Positions 27,253 to 35,970 of a DNA stretch of 64,000 bases are shown one piece after another. Below the pieces are notes generated by a model. It saw only the letters and a list, made by a program, of their open reading frames with translations, had not been told where the DNA came from and searched no databases. The DNA lies in assembly GCF_000732195.1 (NCBI RefSeq), contig NZ_JNNU01000023.1, forward strand, positions 21,846 to 85,845, read 5' to 3'. Each line of letters begins with the position of its first letter. The first letter of the stretch is position 1. This stretch comes from Neorhizobium vignae (GTDB lineage Bacteria; Pseudomonadota; Alphaproteobacteria; Rhizobiales; Rhizobiaceae). Made by a program: the position numbers and the translations under genes.

Positions 27253-28083
27253 TCAGATCGTTGCAGCGTCCCAGTCTGGAGCAAAAGGTGGGTCAACGTA
27301 GCGTAGGTTCTTCGGCAGAGCCGCGATCGCCGCGCGGTCCTCCTCGTCGAGGTAAATGTTGAGCGCATCGAGATTGGCTCGCTGGCTGGAGGGGCGAGCG
27401 GCTTTGGGAATGGCGATGACGTTTTCCTGATCCAGAAGCCAGGCTATGGCGATCTGGGCGGCGGTGGCGCTGTACTTCTCACCGATCCTGGCGAGAACGG
27501 AATCCTTTGCGGCCCGGCCTTGCGCAAGCGGCGCATAGGCGGTCATCGCAATACCCTTGCGGCGAAGGTAATCCAGCATCGGCGTCTGCGACAGGAACGG
27601 ATGGTATTCCACTTGATGAACGGCGATGGGGGCGCCGATTTCCTCGACCGCGTGCCGGATCATGGGCAGGTTGAAGTTGCAGAGGCCGATGGCGCGCGCC
27701 AACCCTTCCTCCTTCAGTTTTGTGATTGCGTCCAGCGTCGCAGCCACGTTCATGTCCGCCGATGGCCAATGCACGAGAAAGAGATCGATATGGTCGAGGC
27801 GAAGCTTGTCGAGGCTCGTGTCGAAGGACCGGCGCAGGGCATCGGGGGAGAGCTTGTCGTGCCAGACCTTGGTGGTGACGAAGAGGTCAGCGCGGTTTAT
27901 GCCGGAGGCCGCGAGCGCCGCGCCGATGGCGGCCTCATTGTCGTACATGGCGGCGGTATCGATGTGGCGGAAGCCGAGGGCAAGCCCGCTTTCGACCATC
28001 GGTCGGGCGGAATCGCCCGGCATCCGGAAAGTCCCCAGTCCTAACCGGGGGATAGCGACACCGTGAGTCTCAATCGTTTCCAT
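27253..28083 (-). CDS. Aldo/keto reductase, 2,5-diketogluconate-reductase-like
   Basis: 276 residues from the ATG at 28083, behind an AAAGGAACG ribosome-binding site. AKR family residues: Asp and Tyr in 'HIDTAAMYDNE', Lys in 'FVTTKVWHD', His in 'DLFLVHWPS', and a C-terminal 'VIAIPKAARPSSQRAN' NADPH-binding motif. The short form matches AKR5-type DkgA/DkgB reductases that act on alpha-keto aldehydes and diketo sugars. It is the last gene of a three-gene minus-strand set with an NmrA-like protein and a serine hydrolase, divergent from a LysR regulator. Confidence 0.9.
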   Translation of the reverse strand: METIETHGVAIPRLGLGTFRMPGDSARPMVESGLALGFRHIDTAAMYDNEAAIGAALAASGINRADLFVTTKVWHDKLSPDALRRSFDTSLDKLRLDHIDLFLVHWPSADMNVAATLDAITKLKEEGLARAIGLCNFNLPMIRHAVEEIGAPIAVHQVEYHPFLSQTPMLDYLRRKGIAMTAYAPLAQGRAAKDSVLARIGEKYSATAAQIAIAWLLDQENVIAIPKAARPSSQRANLDALNIYLDEEDRAAIAALPKNLRYVDPPFAPDWDAATI

Positions 28084-28242
28084 GATCGTTCCTTTCGAGT
28101 TGCGAGGGACGCGGCGGCAGAGGCAGAAGCCGTCCACCGCCCGTCCTCCCGGCGGGCTCAGGCGGTCTCGCTCGCCGCCGCCTGCCGGACCAGCGCTTCG
28201 ATCACCTGCGCAAGTGAGGTCGTGCCCCTGACACGGTTTCCG

Positions 28243-29037
28243 CTATTGGCCTTGAAGTCGATCCAGCCTTCTGAAACCGTCGAGCATACGCATGCGCGGC
28301 TGCGGGTGACGCGTACCCTGGGCACGGAACAGGTCCTCCCAGCTTGCCCGCGGAACGATCTCCACCCGAACCGGATGCCCGAGCACCGACGCGAAGGCAT
28401 TGGCGAGATCGTTGGGTGAGACCCGAGCCGGGCCTTCCAGTTCCACCACCCGCTTGCCGATCCATCGCTCGCGGATCAGATCTGCGGCAAGCCGGCCGAT
28501 ATCCTGCGTCGCGACCATGGCGAAGGTCTTGTCGGCAGGCTGGAGGAAGCTGTGCAGCACGCCTTCGTCGCGGGCCGAGGCGATGTCCCAGGCCGCATTT
28601 TCCATGAACCAGCCGGGCCGCAGGAAGGTGACGGGAAGATCGAGCTCGCCGAGGGCTTCTTCCAGCATCGTCCGTTGGCTCAACAGATTGTCCACGTCCG
28701 CATCGGCGCCGATGGTGGAGAGGCAGACGACCCTTTCGGGACGGGCGGCAAGGAGAGCGGTCGTCAGCACCTCATTCAGCTTCGCTGCTTCCGGATAGCC
28801 GGGCGCCGGATCAAATTCCGACGGCGGCAGGATGAAGACGCCCTTGGCGCCCTTGAACGCGGCGGCAAGCCGCGTTGCGTCGCCCATGTCGGCAAAGGCG
28901 ATCTCGCAACCCCGCTTGCGCCAGATTTCCGCCTTGGCGGGATCGCGCAGCACCGCACGGACCGGTTCTCCGGCTTCGATCAGGGTTTTCGCCAGCGCGC
29001 CGCCGACCTTGCCGGTAATTCCTGTAATCGCATACAT
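28243..29037 (-). CDS. NmrA-like NAD(P)-binding protein with frameshifted C-terminus
   Basis: Encodes 264 residues as it stands. The Rossmann start 'YAITGITGKVGGAL' and the 'TFLRPGWFMEN' motif place it in the NmrA/azoreductase-like atypical SDR group, which bind NAD(P)H and either reduce quinones and dyes or act as redox sensors. The last residues ('LDGFRRLDRLQGQ') are out of register. In the neighbouring frame the DNA continues 'SEGWIDFKANSG...TSLAQVIEALV' to a stop at 28158, which is the natural end of the family. The shift lies near 28270-28280. It is either a genuine mutation that trims about 30 residues or a sequence error. Confidence 0.75.
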   Translation of the reverse strand: MYAITGITGKVGGALAKTLIEAGEPVRAVLRDPAKAEIWRKRGCEIAFADMGDATRLAAAFKGAKGVFILPPSEFDPAPGYPEAAKLNEVLTTALLAARPERVVCLSTIGADADVDNLLSQRTMLEEALGELDLPVTFLRPGWFMENAAWDIASARDEGVLHSFLQPADKTFAMVATQDIGRLAADLIRERWIGKRVVELEGPARVSPNDLANAFASVLGHPVRVEIVPRASWEDLFRAQGTRHPQPRMRMLDGFRRLDRLQGQ

Positions 29038-29070
29038 GATATGTCTCCTGGTGTTGAGGTCGGGAATCGA

Positions 29071-30354
29071 TCAGGCGAGGCCGTCGTAGAGACGGCGCTC
29101 GAATGTGCCGTAGAGCTTCACGACCTTTTCGTCGTAGAAGGGCAGAAGCTGGGTGAAGATGGCACCGATCACCTTCCTGACCGGGTCGAGCCAGAAATAG
29201 CAGTTGAGCAGGCCAGCCCATGAAATGCTGCCCGCCGACCGACCGTTCGGACCGGGCAGCGTGTTGATGTCGAACGAATATCCCCACTTGTGGGGCTCGC
29301 CGGGAAACTGGTCGAAGCTGCGCGAATAACCGGACTGGGCCGTCGTCATGGCGTGCACGTCGAGATCGCCGATCTGGTTTCGCATCATCGACGCGACCGT
29401 TTCCGGCTTCAGCACGCGCCCGCCCTTGTGGGAGCCGCCGTTCAGCAGCATCTGCAGGAAGGCCATGTAGTCGCGTGGCGTGCTGAAGGCGCCGCCGCCA
29501 CCCATGAAGAATTCGGGCCGTTGTGGCATTTCGAAGGGTGCGGGTGTCAGTCCGCCGTCCGCGCTCCTGTTGTGGAAGGTGGCGACCCTGGCCTTCTGCT
29601 TGCTGCCGATCAGGAAGCCTGAATCGGTCATGCCGAGCGGGGCGAAGATGTTCTCGCGGAAATAGACCTCCAGCGACTGGTCGCTGACCGCTTCCACCAG
29701 CTTTCCGACCCAGTCCATGCTGATGCCGTATTGCCAGCGATCGCCGGGATCGAATTCGAGCGGTGCCAGGAAAGCACCGTTTTTGCAGGTAGCTATGTCC
29801 GGCATTCCTGTGATCTGCTCGTAGCGCGTCAGCGCATCGCTCCAGATCGAATAGGTATAGCCGGAGGTGTGGGTGAGCAGGTGACGCACCTTGATGGCAC
29901 GCTTGGCCGGCCGCAGGCGTGGCTGGCCGTCGCCGTCGAAACCCTCCAACACCATCGGATTGGCGAGTTCCGGCAGATATTTCGCCGCATCGTCCTCGGG
30001 ATCGATCCTGCCCTGCTCGATGAGTTGCATGCAGGCCGTGGCGGTGAAGGCCTTCGTCATGGACAACAGCCAGAACAACGTATCGGCGCGCATCGTCGCT
30101 CCGGTAACTGTATTGGCCTTTCCGAAGGTCCCTTCGTAGATCACGCCGTCCGGTCCTGCGGCTGTGGCGACGACTCCTGCCACGGTCCCGTCGCGAACGG
30201 CCTGCTCCATCGCCATATCGATCGGTTTGAAATTTCCGGACCGCGCTTGCGGTTTGGCTGCCAGCGCATGAACCGGCGTATTCGCAGCGGCTGTACCGGC
30301 TGCCAGCAAGAGGCCGCCGCGCGCCAACAGGCTTCTGCGTGAGATCGCATTCAT
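29071..30354 (-). CDS. Serine hydrolase of the beta-lactamase (class C/EstB) fold, probably Tat-exported
   Basis: 427 residues. The N-terminus 'SRRSLLARGG' followed by a hydrophobic run and small residues looks like a twin-arginine signal. The nucleophile motif S98-M-T-K101 is the SxxK of class C beta-lactamases and related esterases. 'RHLLTHTSGYTY' and the late 'GGAFSTPRDYMAFLQMLLNGG' are typical of EstB-like esterases and D-aminopeptidases rather than true resistance enzymes. It hydrolyses an ester or amide, probably in the periplasm. It is the first gene of the minus-strand operon with the NmrA and AKR genes, and starts 182 bp from the divergent LysR regulator. Confidence 0.85.
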   Translation of the reverse strand: MNAISRRSLLARGGLLLAAGTAAANTPVHALAAKPQARSGNFKPIDMAMEQAVRDGTVAGVVATAAGPDGVIYEGTFGKANTVTGATMRADTLFWLLSMTKAFTATACMQLIEQGRIDPEDDAAKYLPELANPMVLEGFDGDGQPRLRPAKRAIKVRHLLTHTSGYTYSIWSDALTRYEQITGMPDIATCKNGAFLAPLEFDPGDRWQYGISMDWVGKLVEAVSDQSLEVYFRENIFAPLGMTDSGFLIGSKQKARVATFHNRSADGGLTPAPFEMPQRPEFFMGGGGAFSTPRDYMAFLQMLLNGGSHKGGRVLKPETVASMMRNQIGDLDVHAMTTAQSGYSRSFDQFPGEPHKWGYSFDINTLPGPNGRSAGSISWAGLLNCYFWLDPVRKVIGAIFTQLLPFYDEKVVKLYGTFERRLYDGLA

Positions 30355-30535
30355 GGATGAATTCCTTCTCTGCGAGGCCGGAGATTTGCGCGGTCCCGAC
30401 ATGCCGCCGGGCGCTGAGGAAGTATCTACGGGACGCAGAAAGATGATTCACGCGCATTAAAATCAAAGATAAGATGACTTCAAATCATCATGACGAGACG
30501 GTCGGCCAAGACCGACCTTGCGACGGAGAGAGGGC

Positions 30536-31435
30536 ATGAGTTTCGACACGCGGCTGCTGACCGGGGTCGGCGTTTTCGGGGCGGTGATGGAAGCGGGCAA
30601 TTTCGTGCGGGCCGCGGATGTTCTCGGCCTCACGCCATCGGGGGTCAGTCGTGCGGTAGCGCGGCTCGAACAACGCGTCGGCGTCAGATTGTTCGACCGC
30701 AATCCGCGTGAGGTTACGCTGACGGAAGAGGGCGCCCGTTTCCACGCAAGAATAATGCCGTTGCTGGCCGGGCTGGAGGAGGCGGCCTCCGAAGCCGCCG
30801 GTTCGGCGGCATTCGTCGGCGGGCGGCTCAGGGTTTCGATCGATCCCTGGTTCGCGCGCATGGTGTTGGCGCCAAGGATCGGTGAATTTCTGGCGCGCTA
30901 TCCCGCTCTGACACTCGATCTGACCACCAGCAACTATCGCGAAGAAATGATGAGCGGCGCGGATGTCGCCGTGCGGTTTGGTCCGCCGGACGAATCGTCG
31001 CTGATCACGCGCAAGCTGCTGGACGTACCGGTGCTGACCTGCGCCGCCCCAGGCTATCTCGACCGTCACGGAGTTCCAGCCACGCCCCACGACCTGATGC
31101 ACCACGATTGCATCCTCTTTCGCGACCCGCAGACCGGGCGACCGTTCACCTGGGAATTCCAGGGCGATAACGGTGCCATCGAGATCAAGGTAGCAGGGCG
31201 GTTGGTCATGGACGATCCCTCCGCTGCCGTTGCGGCCTGTCTCGCGGGGCAAGGCATATTCCAGAGCGTTGCCATCGGTCTCGACGAGTGGCTTGAGAGC
31301 GGGGCGCTCACGACGATCCTGACGGAATGGTCCGGCGAGCGGTTTCCGCTTTACGCCTATCATCCGTCACGCCACATGCCGCCTGCAAAGGTACGGGCTT
31401 TTCTGGATTTTGTTCAACGGATCGCGGCGGCGTAG
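30536..31435 (+). CDS. LysR family regulator
   Basis: 299 residues from the ATG at 30536, preceded by GGAGAGAGGG. The N-terminal HTH is clear ('GAVMEAGNFVRAADVLGLTPSGVSRAVARLE'), followed by 'RLFDRNPREVTLTEEG' and an effector domain. It belongs to the large DsdC/GcvA-like CrgA/AaeR-type group that controls divergent redox genes. Its divergent neighbours are the beta-lactamase-fold hydrolase, NmrA-like and AKR genes, which are its probable targets. A strong inverted repeat follows its stop. Confidence 0.9.
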   Translation: MSFDTRLLTGVGVFGAVMEAGNFVRAADVLGLTPSGVSRAVARLEQRVGVRLFDRNPREVTLTEEGARFHARIMPLLAGLEEAASEAAGSAAFVGGRLRVSIDPWFARMVLAPRIGEFLARYPALTLDLTTSNYREEMMSGADVAVRFGPPDESSLITRKLLDVPVLTCAAPGYLDRHGVPATPHDLMHHDCILFRDPQTGRPFTWEFQGDNGAIEIKVAGRLVMDDPSAAVAACLAGQGIFQSVAIGLDEWLESGALTTILTEWSGERFPLYAYHPSRHMPPAKVRAFLDFVQRIAAA

Positions 31436-31448
31436 TGCGAGGGCATTG

Positions 31449-31496
31449 CCGATGGGAAAGCAGGTCAATCCCCGAGCTCACGCGTTTTCCCATCGG
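31449..31496 (+). terminator. Inverted repeat downstream of the LysR gene
   Basis: CCGATGGGAAA at 31449-31459 pairs perfectly with TTTCCCATCGG at 31486-31496 (11-bp stem, 26-nt loop). It begins 13 bp after the LysR stop. A separate perfect palindrome, GGCCAATATTGGCC, abuts it at 31495-31508. The absence of a U-tract leaves open whether this is a terminator or a binding or recombination site. Confidence 0.45.
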
Positions 31497-31523
31497 CCAA
31501 TATTGGCCTAAGGAGAACTAGAA

Positions 31524-31700
31524 ATGAGTATTGTTGAAGACGGTCCTGCTTCATCGAGCCGTCCGGCATGGAACGCCGGCCCGAAAAGTCGGCGTCAACC
31601 GGTGATATCAAGTGGTCCCTGCATAAATGAGTGGTGGATCGAAACGTCGTGTACCCCATCGCCTTTTTCAGAAGCTCAGGGTTACACGATATTCACATGA
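31524..31700 (+). CDS. Short ORF, possibly a fragment of an integrase N-terminus
   Basis: 58 codons starting at an ATG with a good AAGGAG site eight bases upstream. The stretch 'SSRPAWNAGPK' resembles the N-terminal 'RPAWNKG' motif of a family of tyrosine integrases, but the similarity stops there, so this would be a degraded remnant. The rest of 31436-31742 shows nothing else apart from the inverted repeats. It may equally be a chance ORF. Confidence 0.25.
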   Translation: MSIVEDGPASSSRPAWNAGPKSRRQPVISSGPCINEWWIETSCTPSPFSEAQGYTIFT

Positions 31701-31742
31701 CGACGTTATCAGAAGCGTCGGTGGCGTCGTCGAAGCACGCGA

Positions 31743-32513
31743 TTACTTGGCCCCCGTTGCAGCCTCAATGACGGCCGCAACCTCTGCGGCATGGGACGCC
31801 AGCGAAGCGTGGCTGCCGTCAACCGTCGTCACCTTGGCCTTGATCCGCTCGGCAAAGAAAGCCTGGGCATGGGGGTCGAGAACCAGATCCTTCGAGCTCA
31901 ACACGTACCAGCTCGGCTTGTCGTGCCAGGCGGCGACTTCGGCCGCAGCGTCGAAGGCCGTGTGGTTGATCGGCATCTGGTGTGCCGCCAGGTGCGCGCC
32001 GATTTCCTTGGGCAGATCGCCGGCGACGGCGCTTGGGAAGACGGCGGGGTCGATGGTGAGATATCCCTTGGCGTCGGGCCGGATCGCCTTGACGCCGGGT
32101 GTGGCCGGGCCACTCGCTGCCAGCGCAGAAATCGTCTCGCCCTTGTCCGGCGCGAAGGCCGAAACATAAACCAGCGACGCCACTTTCGAATTGTTGCCGG
32201 CTTCCCCGATGACCACGCCACCCCAGGAGTGACCGACCAGCACGGCCGGACCATCCTGCGCATCGAGGACAGCGTTGGTTGCGGCCACATCGTCGGCAAG
32301 CGAGGTCAGCGGGTTCTTGACGGCCGTGACCTTGTAGCCCTTGGCGGCGAGGATGGCGGCAACGCCGCTCCAGCTGGTCTCATCGACGAAGGCGCCATGC
32401 ACCAGCACGATGTTCTTGATGGTCTGTGCGGGCAGAGCGGTCTGGGCGAAGGCCGGGGCGGCGCCCAGGATGGTGGTGGAAAGCATGAGGGCGGACATAA
32501 GAAGGGTTTTCAT
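31743..32513 (-). CDS. Secreted alpha/beta hydrolase (paralogue of 60781-61578)
   Basis: 256 residues with a Sec signal peptide ending 'APAFA'. The alpha/beta fold is clear: oxyanion strand 'NIVLVHGAF', nucleophile elbow GHSWGG with S96, and a C-terminal histidine in 'DGSHASLASH'. It is expected to hydrolyse an ester or similar bond in the periplasm, in the salicylate-esterase/MES-like group. The start at 32513 gives a signal peptide and has GGAG upstream; the longer frame to 32738 does not. It shares long blocks ('NPLTSLADDVAAT', 'VLVGHSWGG') with the hydrolase at 60781. A divergent AraC regulator lies upstream. Confidence 0.87.
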   Translation of the reverse strand: MKTLLMSALMLSTTILGAAPAFAQTALPAQTIKNIVLVHGAFVDETSWSGVAAILAAKGYKVTAVKNPLTSLADDVAATNAVLDAQDGPAVLVGHSWGGVVIGEAGNNSKVASLVYVSAFAPDKGETISALAASGPATPGVKAIRPDAKGYLTIDPAVFPSAVAGDLPKEIGAHLAAHQMPINHTAFDAAAEVAAWHDKPSWYVLSSKDLVLDPHAQAFFAERIKAKVTTVDGSHASLASHAAEVAAVIEAATGAK

Positions 32514-32679
32514 TGGGAGGCTCCACTTGCGGCGCATGGCCGGGTTGATTTCGGGGTAGACAATCTGCAATGCTTCATGCGGTACTTGTTTGATCCAACG
32601 GAACCCGGTGTTCTCTGTAACGCCTTGTTTCGTTTCGTAATTCGTACCTGAATACCCCCATAACCTACGGCTCGGCGCA

Positions 32680-33675
32680 ATGGATGACCATGATTGGAAC
32701 CCCACAAGACATGCCCTATCGTCCGGAATCGGCCCCATGCTGGCGTCTCGGGTCGATCTGCTGTCCCAGATGCTCGATTTGGTAAGACTGCGCGGAGAGC
32801 TCGTGTTCTCCGCGGAGCTGAACCATCCCTGGGCCCTGCGCTTCGAGCCCGGATCGGCCTATTTCTTCGTGGTTCTGGATGGCAGCCTGATCGTTCGGGT
32901 GGCCGGGGAAGCACCAGTGCGGGCGATTGCCGGTGACCTGGTCATGCTGCCGCGCGGCGTCGGGCATATCCTGGGTGATGGCAGTGATGCGATTGCGGCG
33001 AATGCCGGCGACCTGATGCAAGAGCAATTCACGACCGAGCAGTTGCGACTGCGCCATGGGGGCAATGGCGAGCACACCAAGACCATCGGCGGGGTCTTTC
33101 ATTTCGAGAGCGCATCCGTGCCCTGGGTCGTCTCGGCGCTGCCGGCCGTGATCCATATTGAAAAATCGGGCGGCCAGACCGGAGGATGGCTCGAGGGACT
33201 GGCGCATTTCATGATGATGGAAGCCCAGACGGTACTTCCGGGCTCCTCCGTCATGATCTCCCGCCTGATCGACGTGCTGATCATCCGCGTCATTCGAACT
33301 TGGGCGCAGACCAGGAACGCGAGCGATACCGGATGGCTGGGGGCGTTAGCGGATCCTCGCATCAGCCGCGCGCTCAAGGCCATTCATGACGAACCGTTCC
33401 GTAAATGGAGTGTGGCCGATCTCGCGAATGCGGTTGGAATGTCGAGGTCCAGTTTCGCCGAAAGGTTCTCGGCCCTGGTCAAGGAAGCACCTTTGTCCTA
33501 CCACAATCGGTGGCGGCTCACGCTTGCGCATGGGTTCATGCGGCAGGCCAATGCGCGTGTGAGCGATGTGGCGAGAAAGGTCGGTTACGAATCGGAAGCA
33601 GCCTTCAGCCGAGCGTTCAAAGCTCAGTTCGGAATTCCTCCGGTGGGTGTGAGGTTAGCAGAACCTAACCTGTAA
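32680..33675 (+). CDS. AraC family regulator with cupin_6 ligand domain
   Basis: 331 residues if started at the ATG 32680. An ATG at 32737 ('MLASRVDLLSQML') also fits family length. The N-terminal cupin ('WALRFEPGSAYFFVVLDGS') is followed by two C-terminal helix-turn-helix motifs ('SVADLANAVGMSRSSFAERF' and 'VSDVARKVGYESEAAFSRAF'). Such cupin_6 AraC proteins usually control an adjacent oxidoreductase or hydrolase. The divergent hydrolase gene at 31743-32513 is the probable target. No operator was identified by eye. Confidence 0.88.
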   Translation: MDDHDWNPTRHALSSGIGPMLASRVDLLSQMLDLVRLRGELVFSAELNHPWALRFEPGSAYFFVVLDGSLIVRVAGEAPVRAIAGDLVMLPRGVGHILGDGSDAIAANAGDLMQEQFTTEQLRLRHGGNGEHTKTIGGVFHFESASVPWVVSALPAVIHIEKSGGQTGGWLEGLAHFMMMEAQTVLPGSSVMISRLIDVLIIRVIRTWAQTRNASDTGWLGALADPRISRALKAIHDEPFRKWSVADLANAVGMSRSSFAERFSALVKEAPLSYHNRWRLTLAHGFMRQANARVSDVARKVGYESEAAFSRAFKAQFGIPPVGVRLAEPNL

Positions 33676-33984
33676 TATAGCAGTGAGTAAGTGATCTCCG
33701 ACGCATCATTGGAGCTTTCTTGGGAGGGTGTGGCGGTCTTTGGCCTGCGCCAACTGCGCGGTTGGACGCGGTCGCTGATATCACCGTCTTCCATTCGTGT
33801 TGGAGCCTGCCCCTCCCGGCAAATCAAGGCCGACACAATTGCGAAGCAGGCATTTTGGCCCGCCGGCCGCCGCCGTCGGATCGCGCGAAGAAATTCAGCT
33901 CACTCTTGGCCTTTGAGCTCGGGCCCCTAGCCGCTTGACGAGTACTTGATGAAACTACGTGAGGAAACATTCTGGCCGGAGATG
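33676..33984. other. Gap with no recognisable gene
   Basis: About 300 bp between the AraC gene and the integrase remnant. On the minus strand it should hold the continuation of the integrase, but I could not follow a conserved frame. No repeat or hairpin stood out. Confidence 0.4.
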
Positions 33985-34184
33985 AAGCACTCCCATGAGT
34001 CCAATCTCGCACACCACGTCCAGTCTGAAGCATAGGCCTTTTTTGTGTTTGGAACTGACCGCCTCTACATAGCCGCGGGCTCGATCGGTGAGATCCTGTA
34101 GATTGCCCGCCACGGCCGCCGGTGGTGAGGCAAGGGAGGGGCGATGTCCGTGACGCCTTCGACGAGCGTTCCTTCGGTTATCAT
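33985..34184 (-). pseudogene. Tyrosine integrase, N-terminal remnant with frameshifts
   Basis: On the minus strand an ATG at 34184 overlaps the vapC stop (TGATG). After one frame change the sequence reads 'NLQDLTDRARGYVEAVSSKHKK', and after a second change at an A-run near 34037-34042 it continues 'KAYASDWTWCARLD'. 'ADRARxYxxAxSSxNTxxAYAxDWxxFxxWC' is the core-binding (SAM-like) domain of a common alphaproteobacterial integrase family. The catalytic domain is not present. This supports the region being a decayed mobile segment. Confidence 0.55.
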
Positions 34185-34570
34185 CAAGCCGTCTCGATGT
34201 CCGTCTGTCTAAAATCTTCGCCGATAAATAGCAGGGCATCATCGGCACGTTTCGCCAGTGCGTAAGAAAAGCAGTCCGCAAAATTAAGTCCGGCCGGATG
34301 TCGGCCCTTCCCATAGGTCAGCCAGGCTTGGGTCGCCAGATCGACCAGCTCTACATCGACAGGGATGATCTTAGCTCCAATCTTGGAAAGCCAAAGATCG
34401 ATCTCGGCCAGGGCATGTTCGCCGCGCCGACTGACCATGACCATACGGGTTTCGAGTACGCAGGTCACTGGGAGCAACCGGATAGGGTTGGCGACGAGGC
34501 TTTCTCCAGACGTTCCGCCTGCGGCTCGTCGCGCCCGGATTGCAACAATGGCCGATGTATCGATGACCAT
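34184..34570 (-). CDS. vapC: VapC-type PIN-domain toxin with a scrambled internal segment
   Basis: 128 residues with the four PIN acidic residues in place: D4 (VIDTS), E40 (VLET), D99 (NFADC) and D119 (GEDF). The family block 'YGKGRHPAGLNFADCFSYALAK' is well conserved. Residues 12-24 are unlike the family. Read one base over, the same DNA (about 34501-34537) gives 'RDEPQAERLEKA', the normal helix 1, so two compensating frameshifts flank this stretch. VapC toxins are RNases, often cutting tRNA. Activity of this variant is doubtful. The ATG overlaps the antitoxin stop (TGATG). Confidence 0.78.
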   Translation of the reverse strand: MVIDTSAIVAIRARRAAGGTSGESLVANPIRLLPVTCVLETRMVMVSRRGEHALAEIDLWLSKIGAKIIPVDVELVDLATQAWLTYGKGRHPAGLNFADCFSYALAKRADDALLFIGEDFRQTDIETA

Positions 34571-34824
34571 CAGTTCGGAATGCCGTGTTCATCGAAACCG
34601 ACGATCTCTTCGTCGCTGCGTTTTTCCGGTTCCGGAAGGCGTGTTATTCCCTTTCTGATAGCGCGGAGTTCATCGAGCGTGCGATCCTTCGAGATGTCGG
34701 CATGCCCTAGACGGTGAAGGCGCTCGGTTGGAGCCTGATGGATCGCCGCCGTTTTGCGGATGCCCTGGCGGCGAGCGAGCTCATCGACCAGCGCTACCGT
34801 TGCTGGGTTAATGTTCGGCGACAC
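34570..34824 (-). CDS. vapB: VapB-type antitoxin
   Basis: 84 residues starting at a GTG (34824) five bases after GGAGG; the frame also extends to a TTG at 34836. The N-terminal part ('NPATVALVDELARRQGIRKTAAIHQA') is the DNA-binding segment of the transcription-factor-like VapB group, and the acidic C-terminus ('SDEEIVGFDEHGIPN') is the toxin-binding tail. 'HQAPTERL' carries a proline inside what is normally a helix (HQALTERL), so folding may be affected. It overlaps vapC by one base and would neutralise it and autoregulate the pair. Confidence 0.75.
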   Translation of the reverse strand: MSPNINPATVALVDELARRQGIRKTAAIHQAPTERLHRLGHADISKDRTLDELRAIRKGITRLPEPEKRSDEEIVGFDEHGIPN

Positions 34825-34899
34825 GGCAACCTCCAAAATCTACCATTCTATGGTTTTCAACCAATGTTTGAGTCGTATCTCCTCGAGACGACATGGCGT

Positions 34900-34932
34900 G
34901 CGGTTTATGCCAATATTACTGTCATAAACCGC
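34900..34932. repeat. Perfect 10-bp inverted repeat between vapB and the DUF1403 pseudogene
   Basis: GCGGTTTATG at 34900-34909 is repeated as CATAAACCGC at 34923-34932 around a 13-nt AT-rich centre. It lies 75 bp upstream of vapB and 23 bp upstream of the DUF1403 start. It could be a VapBC operator or the recombination or binding site of the decayed element. Confidence 0.55.
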
Positions 34933-34955
34933 CCACCTGATTTGTCCGCCGGCCC

Positions 34956-35911
34956 ATGAATTCGCTCGCGCCCACCGCTTCAACGGCCCCCGACTGGTCG
35001 CCCCGCCTGCCGGGGTGGGCGCCGACCCGTGGTCGCGACATTAATGAGACCGACGCCGCCTTAGCCGCTGGTATCGCACTGAAATCTCTCGACGATCTAA
35101 TCTGAGCCGACCCACTATGGCTCGGCTGCTGGCGCGATCGCCTAGCCCTGAAATCAGCTCGGTCGCCGCAAAGATGATCGGTCGTGCGGAAGAAAAAAGC
35201 GCCGTCCGCGACGCCGTTTTGTTGACTGCCTCTGCTGACGATCCGGGCCCGGCCGGAAAGCTGTTTTCTGGCCACCAGAATTATGACGCGCCGACCCGTG
35301 CCGATCAACACGTCGTTTGTCAAAGAGATTGCGGAGCTTTTTGCCCTTCGGTGGGACGATGATCTTGCCTCAATCCCGGATCTGGTTGATCCTGCCGTTC
35401 AGTCTTTGCGAGCAGCTCCCTTCATCGTGGCGGACCCTCCGAACAACGGTCTTTGCCGTTCGCCCGGACACCGAGGTGATGGCGCTCGGTGTGGCCGATG
35501 TCGTCCTAGCGCGCGCGCTGAGATGGCCAAAATTCCTACCGTTGTTGCTGCCCGAGCGTCTTGGCTCCGCCTTCCGCACCATCGGTGGCCGCGGTCGCGT
35601 TCGGCCGGGTCAGCCCCGGTTTATCCAAAAGCGATCTGCCTGGCATTAGTTGACGGCGTTGAGGCAGCGCTGCGGTCTGCCGTCGAGACCGATCGCCGCG
35701 CAGCGTGGTTGCTGGCCGTTGCGCCGAAGTGCGAACCAAAGGCGCCGAGCCGGTGATCTGCGGATTGCTGAGGGGGGATGCCGTGCCGGCGTCCGCGCCC
35801 GGCTCAAAACTGTCGCGCTGGGCGGCGAACCGGCTGTTCGAACCACCCGAAAGTTTCGACGCGGTGCGCGAATTGTCAAACCGTTCCTCCTTCCGGATTT
35901 TCGGGTTGTGA
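34956..35911 (+). pseudogene. DUF1403 family protein, degraded by stops and frameshifts
   Basis: Starts with an ATG at 34956 and reads 'PGWAPTRGRDINETDAALAAGIALKSLDDLI', then a stop, then 'ADPLWLGCWRDRLALKSA'. In shifting frames it continues through 'WDDDLASIPDLVDPAVQS', 'AFRTIGGRGRVRPGQP', 'AICLALVDGVEAALRSA' and 'VPASAPGSKLSRWAANRLFE' to 'RIFGL' before a stop at 35909. The order of these pieces follows full-length DUF1403 proteins, whose function is unknown and which I associate with rhizobial plasmids next to a ScpB-like gene. At least four frame changes are needed, so the gene is dead. Confidence 0.7.
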
Positions 35912-35970
35912 CCATGGCCGGACCCTCCGCAGCCAAACCCCGTTGACGGGCTCCAAAGGAGCGGCAGGAC

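Noticed and set aside
29071..30354. Antibiotic-resistance beta-lactamase
   Set aside because: SxxK is present, but the overall pattern and the operon with AKR and NmrA genes fit an EstB-like esterase better than an AmpC enzyme.
28811..30466. 551-codon open frame on the minus strand overlapping the beta-lactamase-fold and NmrA genes
   Set aside because: Arginine- and histidine-rich composition typical of an out-of-frame reading; the true genes lie in the neighbouring frame.
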